This document shows, piece by piece, positions 6,801-12,064 of a stretch of 12,064 nt of DNA. Positions within the stretch are counted from its first letter, which is position 1, and each line of letters starts with the position of its first letter. Origin of the DNA: Eubacterium sp. (GTDB lineage: Bacteria > Bacillota > Clostridia > Oscillospirales > Acutalibacteraceae); contig JAIDVA010000186.1 of the NCBI GenBank assembly GCA_029059925.1, forward strand, positions 1-12,064. The letters are read 5' to 3'. The notes under the pieces are model-generated. The model made no database searches and was not told the DNA's origin. It saw only the letters and a list, made by a program, of their open reading frames with translations. The position numbers and the translations under genes were made by a program.

Positions 6801-7277
6801 CCAAAGTGCTGTTCGCTTTGCCTTTTCATAATCCTTTTGCAGAATTGCCTGCGGTATTTCACCTGCAAGGCAGGCAGACAAGCATATCAGTCCTTCGTGA
6901 TGCTTTTCAAGCAAATCGTGGTCAATCCTTGGTTTAAAGTAAAAGCCTTCGGTAAAGGCCTTTGACACCATATTTATAAGATTTTTATAGCCTGTTTCAT
7001 TTTCACAAAGCAATATAAGATGATTATATTCCTTATCAAGCACCTTATCCTTATCAAAACGTGTACGCGGTGCAACATAAACCTCACAGCCGATTACAGG
7101 CTCAATGCCCTCTTTTTTACAAGCCTTATAAAAATCAACAGCCCCATACATATTACCATGGTCGGTAATAGCAAGAGACTGCATTCCAAGACTCTTTGCA
7201 CGACTGACTAACTGCTCGATACGGCAGGCACCGTCAAGCAGAGAAAATTCTGTATGTGTGTGCAAATGAGTAAACAT
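3834..7277 (-). CDS. dnaE: DNA polymerase III subunit alpha, DnaE type
   Basis: Replicative C-family polymerase; in Firmicutes DnaE works beside PolC, extending lagging-strand primers. The 1147 residues show an N-terminal PHP domain (1 to about 210), the catalytic core with PDFDIDF (395-401) and D548 in KMDFLGL as likely metal-binding aspartates, and the helix-hairpin-helix region (about 808-865). QVGFF (894-898) fits a beta-clamp binding motif, and an OB fold follows (about 970-1050). PHP ligands HLHTH (4-8), D15, H40, E65, D204 and H206 are all present, unlike in E. coli, so metal-dependent proofreading is possible. After the OB fold comes a low-complexity linker ending in NNN and five lysines (1067-1074). 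The ATG at 7277 gives the standard MFTHLHTHT start with AAAGGATG upstream. It follows whiA by 55 bp and is probably co-transcribed with it. Confidence 0.97.
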   Translation of the reverse strand: MFTHLHTHTEFSLLDGACRIEQLVSRAKSLGMQSLAITDHGNMYGAVDFYKACKKEGIEPVIGCEVYVAPRTRFDKDKVLDKEYNHLILLCENETGYKNLINMVSKAFTEGFYFKPRIDHDLLEKHHEGLICLSACLAGEIPQAILQKDYEKAKRTALWYRDVFGEGNYYLELQNHGLSEQLAVNEGVKRISRETGIPLAATNDVHYINKEDAKIQQVLICIATNHVIGDDTGLEFHADEFYLKSEEEMRALFADTPEAIDNTQIIADRCNFEFEFGNTKLPYYETPDNMEHFEYFKMLCMQGMKKRYGENLPQEYYDRLDYELNTVEKMGYTDYYLIVSDFVSFAKSKDIPVGPGRGSGAGSIAAYCMGITDLDPMKYNLLFERFLNPERVSMPDFDIDFCYERRGEVIEYVTNKYGADHVAQIVTFGTLATRAAIRDVGRAMGMPYASVDAVAKLVPNDFHITIEQAVHKSKELAKLMQENPQVNELIETAKKVEGMPRNTSTHAAGVVITHNPVSSYVPLATNDGVPVTQYIMTTLEELGLLKMDFLGLRTLTVIDDAAKAAGVDVDSMPIDDANVYKLFARGQTEGIFQFESSGMKQMLTNLKPTALEDLIAATSLYRPGPAKQIDTFVENSHNPSNVKYITDKLRPILENTYGCMVYQEQVMQIFRELAGYSYGRADIVRRAMSKKKISVMEQERETFISGCEKNGIDKSASNVIFDQMSDFAKYAFNKSHAACYALVAYRTAYLKHYYPSEFMAALMTSVLDQSNKIARYTAECKRIGLRLGPPNINTSMKGFTANGRIINYGLLGIKNVGSDFIDEIVEERKNGPFTDLTDFCKRMQEGHFNRRAVESLIRCGAMDCFGYNRRQLLQALPALVTNLENYRQNTRYGQVGFFDLGQGDIMSFDVEIPDVSEFPKAELLKMEKEMTGLYLSGHPMDKYAEACKNLGYAYTIDLIEAEKDSMSKYKDKCLVKLCGIITHTTLKQTRNGGTMAFVTVEDLYGSIEIIVFPKTLERYSEMIYDGNVISIVGNLSLEEQKDAKILASELASPPTGASAQQSHLADNNNKKKKKRGLFLRFKNETDDNIRLAKRVTAIFDGTIPLYFYYIDSGKYELQPRNAFVEVNETELKELKRILGDENVVFMS

Positions 7278-7332
7278 ATTATTTTTTCATCCTTTAAAAC
7301 TCTTTATTATTCAGGGCAATAAAACCAAAACC

Positions 7333-8223
7333 CTAATCATGAATTGTATTTGCAATTTCTACAATTTTTTTTAGTCTGTGATTAACACCCGAACGTGACA
7401 TTCCGCTGAGCTTTGACAACTCGGAAAGCGAAGCTTCGGGATTATCAAGTCTCAAAACGGCCATTTCCTTCAAATCATTTTTCAGAAAATCGAGACCCTT
7501 AGTGTCCTCAATCTTCTGTATTGCAGCCATATGCTCATAGCTTGCTTTGACTGTCTTTTCTATGTTTGCCGTTTCACAATTAGCAGTACGATTTGCCTTG
7601 TTTCTGAAATCCTTAACAATTTCAACATTCATCATCTCAAACATAGCAGAGGATGCACCCATAAGATAAAGGCTATCCTCAATCGCCTCACTGCCCTTGA
7701 AATATACTATATTATACCCCTTGCGATTTGAAAGCTTTGGTGCAAGCTCAGTTTCCTCAAGAAGTGTAATAAGACTTTTTGAAAGATTCATATACGGCAC
7801 AGTGAACTCAAGATGATAATCCTTCTCGGGGTCGGATACAGTACCGCAAGATAAAAATACACCTGCAAGAAATGCGTGAACACAATCAGCACAATCAAAA
7901 TTGGAATGATTAATTTTAAGACTGCCTGTATCAGCATGTCCGAATGCACCTAATATTTTATCACAATCACTCTTTTCCTCAATCATAACAGAAAAGCTCC
8001 TGCCCTTAGGTGATACATTTATATTACACCTAACATTGCAGTGCTTTCTTATAAGTGATTTATAAAGCTCAGCTATCCCCTCATTTTCAGTCTGCATACT
8101 GATACCATATGAAGAAAAGCTTTTGCCAAAAATCAAAAGTCCGTAAAGAAGCGCCCTTTCACAGCATATATTTTCATATTCAATTTGCAGCAATTCATTT
8201 TTTACATTCTGTGAAAACGACAT
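7333..8223 (-). CDS. whiA: DNA-binding protein WhiA
   Basis: WhiA has a LAGLIDADG-homing-endonuclease-like N-terminal domain without nuclease role and a C-terminal helix-turn-helix. In Streptomyces it controls sporulation septation; in Bacillus it binds DNA and affects division and chromosome segregation. Here the first domain covers about 1-190, and the C-terminal part has LSELSKLSGMSRSGVNHRL, the WhiA hallmark, near residues 265-285. I choose ATG 8223 (296 residues) because the family begins MSFSxxVKxEL. A GTG at 8247 would add eight residues and overlap the rapZ TGA by 4 bp, so translation coupled to rapZ remains possible. Upstream of 8223 the ribosome site is weak (GTAGG). The familiar order rapZ-yvcK-whiA lacks yvcK here. 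Confidence 0.93.
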   Translation of the reverse strand: MSFSQNVKNELLQIEYENICCERALLYGLLIFGKSFSSYGISMQTENEGIAELYKSLIRKHCNVRCNINVSPKGRSFSVMIEEKSDCDKILGAFGHADTGSLKINHSNFDCADCVHAFLAGVFLSCGTVSDPEKDYHLEFTVPYMNLSKSLITLLEETELAPKLSNRKGYNIVYFKGSEAIEDSLYLMGASSAMFEMMNVEIVKDFRNKANRTANCETANIEKTVKASYEHMAAIQKIEDTKGLDFLKNDLKEMAVLRLDNPEASLSELSKLSGMSRSGVNHRLKKIVEIANTIHD

Positions 8224-8243
8224 TTTACCTACTCTTTCAATAC

Positions 8244-9107
8244 TCACTTTCTGTCTATATCTCTATGGTTCGTTGATACATTATCCCATTTCTTAGAAAA
8301 ATGCTCTTTAAGTGCTTCGGCAATAGCCACACTTCTGTGGTTACCGCCTGTACAGCCGATAGCAACTACAATTTGGCTCTTGCCCTCTTTAATATAAAGC
8401 GGATTAAGGAAATCGAGCATATCAATCAGCTTGTTCAACAGCTGTGTTGACTCATCAAAGCTGAAAACATAGTCCTTAACCTCTTTATCAAGTCCTGTTT
8501 TAATCCTGAGAGAATCCACCCAATACGGATTCGGAAGACAGCGAACATCAATAACAAAATCAGCCTCTGACGGGATACCATGCTTAAAGCCGAAGGACAT
8601 ACAATGAATATTCATAACATCACTGTCATCACCCAGAAGTATCTGTGTAAGTCTTTCACGCAGCTTCACAGCATCTAAATCTGATGTATCAATAATATGG
8701 TCAGCACGGCCTCTTAGTGAAGAAAGCATTTCCTTTTCATAGATAATAGCCTGCGAAATACTGCCGTTGAATTTATCTGCAAACGGATGCTTTCTGCGTG
8801 TAAGCTTATATCTCTTAAGAGCCTCTTTGTCATTAACATCAAGATAAATAACCTTGATAATATAACCATAGCCCTCTATTTCTGTAAGGCTCTCAATCAG
8901 ATTCTGAAAAACATAATTAGAACGAACATCTGTTACTATCGCAACCTTTGGATATTCATTACCCTTTGCAAGTATACCTACAAAGGTAGCCATAAGCTCA
9001 GGCGGCATATTGTCAATACAATAAAAGCCAATATCCTCCATAAACTTCATAGCAGTTGATTTGCCTGCACCACTGACACCTGTAAGAACGATAAGTTCCT
9101 TTTCCAT
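8244..9107 (-). CDS. rapZ: RapZ/YvcJ family nucleotide-binding protein
   Basis: P-loop protein. In E. coli RapZ senses glucosamine 6-phosphate and targets the GlmZ small RNA for decay; Bacillus YvcJ hydrolyses GTP and affects competence, with no known GlmZ. In a Gram-positive the exact role is therefore open. In the 287 residues, Walker A GVSGAGKS is at 10-17 and an acidic strand VAIVTDVR at 55-62. The C-terminal domain has RCLPNPYW, GCTGGNHRS (252-260) and the terminal HRDIDRK typical of the family. The ATG at 9107 is used because GGAGGT stands 7 nt before it; a GTG at 9122 overlaps that site. It lies 32 bp after murB and abuts whiA, in a run that also encodes HprK and a glucokinase, suggesting a link between carbon state and cell-wall supply. 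Confidence 0.94.
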   Translation of the reverse strand: MEKELIVLTGVSGAGKSTAMKFMEDIGFYCIDNMPPELMATFVGILAKGNEYPKVAIVTDVRSNYVFQNLIESLTEIEGYGYIIKVIYLDVNDKEALKRYKLTRRKHPFADKFNGSISQAIIYEKEMLSSLRGRADHIIDTSDLDAVKLRERLTQILLGDDSDVMNIHCMSFGFKHGIPSEADFVIDVRCLPNPYWVDSLRIKTGLDKEVKDYVFSFDESTQLLNKLIDMLDFLNPLYIKEGKSQIVVAIGCTGGNHRSVAIAEALKEHFSKKWDNVSTNHRDIDRK

Positions 9108-9114
9108 AATCCGC

Positions 9115-9120
9115 ACCTCC
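9115..9120 (-). promoter_or_regulatory. Shine-Dalgarno site of rapZ
   Basis: Minus-strand GGAGGT, 7 nt before the ATG at 9107. It decides the start: the alternative GTG at 9122 would place the Shine-Dalgarno sequence inside the coding region. Confidence 0.85.
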
Positions 9121-9139
9121 ACAGTTTTATATATCGAAT

Positions 9140-10039
9140 TTATTTTGTAACTCTTATTTCCATTTCAAGTGTGACACCTGTCTGCTCTAAAACAGTATCA
9201 CTGCATATTTTACACAAATCAAGAACGTCTCTGCAGGTTGCACCACCTCTGTTGATAACAAACCCCGAATGCTTTTCACTGACCTGTGCTCCGCCTACAG
9301 TCCTGCCCTTCAGGCTGCACTGTTCAATAAGTGCACCTGCAAAATACCCCTCCGGTCTTTTGAAGGTAGAGCCTGCTGACGGATATTCAAGCGGCTGTTT
9401 ATCTCGCCTGCGTGAAAGCAAGTCATCCATTTTCGCCTTGATTTCAGCCTTATCGGCCTTTTTGAGTTTAAGATAAAGCCCCGTAATAATACATCCGTTA
9501 TCATAATAAGCCGAATGGCGGTATGACAGCTTAAGGTCATCACCGGTAAGAAAGCCTGCCTCACCGTTTGCATCAATATGACTGCACTTATAAAGCACAT
9601 CCTTCATTTCTCCGCCATAAGCTCCTGCATTCATAAACGCGCCGCCTCCGCATGAACCCGGTATGCCATAAGCAAACTCAAGTCCCGAAAGCCCGTTTTC
9701 ATAAGCAAAACGGCACACCTTAATAAGCATTGCTCCTGCGCTTGCATAAATCGTCTCATCATCAATAAGCCTGATATCGGCAAAATGCTCGTCAAGAACC
9801 ATTACACAGGCATCAATGCCATCATCATCAACAAGCAGGTTTGAGCCGTTACCGATTGCAATAAGCCTTATACCTGCTGCTTTTGCTGTCTTGACTATTT
9901 CACCGATTTGCTCCTCATTTTCAGGATAAACCAAAAATCTTGCAGGCCCGCCTATTTTAAAGGTGGTGTGCTTTGTCATAGGCTCATTTTCTTTAAACTC
10001 AATATTCAGTTTTGTACAAAGTTCAATTAATTGTGTCAA
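9140..10039 (-). CDS. murB: UDP-N-acetylenolpyruvoylglucosamine reductase MurB
   Basis: Cytoplasmic FAD enzyme that reduces UDP-GlcNAc-enolpyruvate with NADPH to UDP-MurNAc, the second committed step of peptidoglycan precursor synthesis. The 299 residues are the short type II form. Seen in order: HTTFKIGGPARF (24-35), the FAD-binding GNGSNLLV (63-70) and YGIPGSCGGGAFMNAGAYGG (124-143), YRHS (173-176) with the conserved arginine, the proton donor S224 in AGSTFKRP, and a terminal acidic residue E294 in LEMEIR. The start is a TTG at 10039 with GGTGA upstream. The only later ATG, before TKHTTF, would remove an N-terminal stretch that the family normally has. The gene starts 13 bp after the glucokinase stop, so the two are almost certainly co-translated. 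Confidence 0.96.
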   Translation of the reverse strand: MTQLIELCTKLNIEFKENEPMTKHTTFKIGGPARFLVYPENEEQIGEIVKTAKAAGIRLIAIGNGSNLLVDDDGIDACVMVLDEHFADIRLIDDETIYASAGAMLIKVCRFAYENGLSGLEFAYGIPGSCGGGAFMNAGAYGGEMKDVLYKCSHIDANGEAGFLTGDDLKLSYRHSAYYDNGCIITGLYLKLKKADKAEIKAKMDDLLSRRRDKQPLEYPSAGSTFKRPEGYFAGALIEQCSLKGRTVGGAQVSEKHSGFVINRGGATCRDVLDLCKICSDTVLEQTGVTLEMEIRVTK

Positions 10040-10052
10040 ATAATATCACCAA

Positions 10053-11009
10053 TCAGTCTTCTTTTACCTTACCAAGAATAGCGGCACCAATTACACCTGC
10101 ATCGTTACCAAGCTGTGCCTTAACAATCTTAGTCTGGATTTTACTGTAAATAGAATATCTTTCAGCTTGAACAAATCTCTGCAAAGGCTTCATGAGAGTA
10201 TCACCCTCATTGCAAATGCCACCACCCACACAGATAACCTCAGGCTGGAGTGCGTTTACTAAATTGATAAGTCCGCACGCTACATATTTTATGTACTGGT
10301 CAACTACCTTTATACCTGCAATATCACCCTTGCGCATTGCATCAAATGCAGTTCTGCCGGAAACCTTGCCCTCCTCAGCAGCAAGCTGGTGCATAACTGA
10401 ATCAGGATTTTCCTCCATAGCCTCTTTTGTCTGTCTGATAAGTGCTGTTGCAGACGCGTAAGCCTCCCAGCAGCCCTTACGACCGCATGTGCACTGCTCA
10501 CCGTCAACCATGATAACCATATGACCGCACTCGCCACCTGCAAAGTTTACACCATTTACAATTTTACCGTCAACAATAACACCTGAACCAACACCTGTAC
10601 CGAGTGTTACTGCAACAAAATCCTTCGCACCATTGCCAACGCCTGCATATGCCTCTCCGAGAGCTGCACAGTTTGCATCATTTTCAATATAAACCTTTTC
10701 AATGCCGAGTCTGTCAATAAGCATCTGCTTTGCAGGAACATTGTTGAAAACAAGATTGTTGGCAAATTCAATAATACCATCACCGTTAACTGTACCCGGA
10801 GTACCCATGCCTATAGATTCTATATCCTCTATTGTAAGTCCTGCTTTTTCAACTGCTTCAAATGAAACCTTTGCAATATCATCAAAAATTTCCTGTGCAC
10901 TTCTCGGACTGTTTGTAGGAGTTTTTGCAGATGCAACAATCTCATACTTATCATTTACTACAGCAGAAACAATATTTGTTCCGCCTAAATCAATACCAAT
11001 GCTATACAT
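10053..11009 (-). CDS. glcK: ROK-family glucokinase
   Basis: ATP-dependent sugar kinase, most likely glucose to glucose 6-phosphate in the cytoplasm, feeding glycolysis through PfkA. With the start at 11009 (318 residues, near the family's ~320): the phosphate-binding loop IDLGGTN (6-12), EGAY-like sugar contacts with ENDANCAA (109-116) and catalytic D111, LGTGVGSG (136-143), and the ROK zinc site formed by H163 and the three cysteines of CTCGRKGC (173-180). These zinc ligands mark ROK kinases and not helix-turn-helix repressors, which this protein lacks. Two in-frame ATGs lie upstream (11024, 11015), but GGGGGA at 11017-11022 is properly spaced only for 11009. Fructose or N-acetylmannosamine kinase cannot be excluded from sequence alone. 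It lies 40 bp after hprK and 13 bp before murB. Confidence 0.92.
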   Translation of the reverse strand: MYSIGIDLGGTNIVSAVVNDKYEIVASAKTPTNSPRSAQEIFDDIAKVSFEAVEKAGLTIEDIESIGMGTPGTVNGDGIIEFANNLVFNNVPAKQMLIDRLGIEKVYIENDANCAALGEAYAGVGNGAKDFVAVTLGTGVGSGVIVDGKIVNGVNFAGGECGHMVIMVDGEQCTCGRKGCWEAYASATALIRQTKEAMEENPDSVMHQLAAEEGKVSGRTAFDAMRKGDIAGIKVVDQYIKYVACGLINLVNALQPEVICVGGGICNEGDTLMKPLQRFVQAERYSIYSKIQTKIVKAQLGNDAGVIGAAILGKVKED

Positions 11010-11016
11010 AATCATA

Positions 11017-11022
11017 TCCCCC
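11017..11022 (-). promoter_or_regulatory. Shine-Dalgarno site of glcK
   Basis: Minus-strand GGGGGA, 7 nt before the ATG at 11009. It lies within or directly against the two upstream ATGs at 11024 and 11015, so 11009 is the supported start. Confidence 0.7.
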
Positions 11023-11049
11023 ATATTTTACAATAAAATAATAACTATA

Positions 11050-12012
11050 TTAATTCTGCCAGATGTTAACTTCTTTATCCTCTGACTGAACATCCTCCAT
11101 ACCCAGACTGAGCATAAGGTCCTTAGCCGCATTATAACCCATCTTCTTCTGTCGGTTATTCATAGCCGCAGTCTCAACAATAACAGCCAGATTACGTCCC
11201 GGAGTAATCGGCACTGTAATCGCAGGCACCTTAACATCAAGTATATTGGCATACTCATTATCAAGACCAAGCCTGTCATATGCCTTGGTTGAATCCCAAG
11301 CCTCAAGCTGAATCACCATATCCACCTTTTCGCTGGGCTTAACAGCACCCATACCGAAAATACGCCTTGCATCAATAATACCTATACCGCGAAGCTCAAT
11401 GAAATGACGTATGTTGGTCGGTGAACTGCCCATTAGTGTTTTGTCACTTATTTTTCTTATTTCAACCGCATCATCAGCAATAAGTCTGTGACCACGTTTA
11501 ATAAGCTCAATTGCCGCCTCACTCTTGCCCGCACCGCTTTCACCGGTTATCAGCACACCTTCACCATATACCTCAACAAAAACACCATGCCTTGTTATTC
11601 TTGGTGCAAGCTCACTGTTAAGATACGCAATCAGTGCAGCGAGAAACGGAGAGGTCTCCTCATCTGTCTGCAGCAGCGGAACCTCATATTTTTCACAGGC
11701 AGCAATGAAATAATCAGGTATCTCAAGTCCCCTTGTGAAAACAGCTGCCGCCGGTTTCATTGCTAACCAATAACCAAGTGCCTTATCACGCTCTTCGGCA
11801 TTCATATTTCGCATAAAGCCAAGCTCTGTCCAACCGAGAATCTGAATTCTCAGCGGGTCAAAATAGTCGGTATAGCCCGTAAGAACAATACCGGGTCTGT
11901 TAATCTCAGCAGTTGTAATCAGTATTTTATCTGCTGTCTCAGGCAGATATACAACCTCAAGATTATGATGCTCAATAATTTTTTCAAGAGATACAGAATA
12001 AGTCTGACTCAT
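11050..12012 (-). CDS. hprK: HPr kinase/phosphorylase
   Basis: Bifunctional sensor of carbon state in Gram-positive bacteria: it phosphorylates HPr on Ser46 when ATP and fructose 1,6-bisphosphate are high and removes that phosphate when inorganic phosphate is high, so controlling CcpA-linked catabolite repression and PTS uptake. The 320 residues include an N-terminal domain (1 to about 130), H142 in RHGVFVEV, Walker A GESGAGKS (157-164), the acidic pair D180-D181 in LIADDAVEI, the signature ELRGIGIIDARRIFG (206-220), and the C-terminal PITPGRNLAVIVETAA region needed for phosphorylase activity and hexamer contacts. The start is ATG 12012 with GGAGG 7 nt upstream. It is first in the visible operon; PfkA, whose product activates this enzyme, is encoded downstream in the same region. 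HPr itself is not in the window. Confidence 0.97.
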   Translation of the reverse strand: MSQTYSVSLEKIIEHHNLEVVYLPETADKILITTAEINRPGIVLTGYTDYFDPLRIQILGWTELGFMRNMNAEERDKALGYWLAMKPAAAVFTRGLEIPDYFIAACEKYEVPLLQTDEETSPFLAALIAYLNSELAPRITRHGVFVEVYGEGVLITGESGAGKSEAAIELIKRGHRLIADDAVEIRKISDKTLMGSSPTNIRHFIELRGIGIIDARRIFGMGAVKPSEKVDMVIQLEAWDSTKAYDRLGLDNEYANILDVKVPAITVPITPGRNLAVIVETAAMNNRQKKMGYNAAKDLMLSLGMEDVQSEDKEVNIWQN

Positions 12013-12023
12013 TTAGCTGCCTC

Positions 12024-12064
12024 CTAATCCAGTCTGCTATCAAAGCAATATACATATTTAATTA
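12024..12064 (-). CDS. Possible C-terminal end of an upstream gene
   Basis: On the minus strand one frame is open from the window edge through 12 codons ending CFDSRLD and a TAG at 12024-12026, 11 bp before the hprK start; the hprK ribosome site GGAGG directly follows the stop. In Clostridia a gene such as uvrC often precedes hprK, but this tail is far too short to identify, and a 12-codon open frame occurs often by chance. No promoter for hprK is visible in these 52 bp, which weakly favours transcription from further upstream. Confidence 0.25.
   Translation of the reverse strand, partial: IKYVYCFDSRLD

Noticed and set aside
1..12064. An undescribed defence, toxin or biosynthetic system
   Set aside because: Every sizeable gene belongs to a well-known housekeeping or sporulation family in familiar order; only the repeats lack an explanation.

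Overview
The window is core chromosome of an AT-rich, low-GC Gram-positive bacterium. The endospore genes spo0A and spoIVB, a Firmicutes-type hprK, an rapZ-whiA pair and a dnaE-pfkA order all point to the class Clostridia. The short hairpin repeats recall gut Oscillospiraceae/Ruminococcaceae, but that part of the placement is from memory and is inference. All nine complete genes lie on the minus strand, so transcription runs from right to left. I found no rRNA, tRNA, CRISPR array, insertion sequence or phage gene.

Reading in the direction of transcription: a possible tail of an upstream gene (12024-12064), then hprK (HPr kinase/phosphorylase), a ROK-family glucokinase, murB, rapZ and whiA. 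These five are tightly packed, with gaps of about 13-45 bp, and look like one operon. dnaE (DNA polymerase III alpha) follows after 55 bp. The 407-bp gap between dnaE and pfkA holds two unrelated-looking palindromic repeat elements and a very good sigma-A promoter for pfkA. pfkA ends at two tandem intrinsic terminators. spoIVB and spo0A follow, with a clear sigma-A promoter directly in front of spo0A. Beyond spo0A there is only repeat DNA up to the left edge.

The genes fall into three themes. Carbon supply and its control: HprK, glucokinase, PfkA and possibly RapZ. Envelope and division: MurB, WhiA and RapZ. Commitment to and progress of sporulation: Spo0A as master regulator and SpoIVB as the protease that releases sigma-K activation. 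The usual YvcK gene is not between rapZ and whiA.

The most unusual feature is not a gene. An 88-bp sequence (86/88 identical, 68 bp of it perfect) occurs in opposite orientations at 136-223 and 3554-3641. The pair exactly brackets pfkA, spoIVB and spo0A with their own promoters and terminators. One arm starts inside the spo0A stop codon, and the two copies differ by exchange of one hairpin module. I see no convincing undescribed protein system here; the genes themselves are ordinary.
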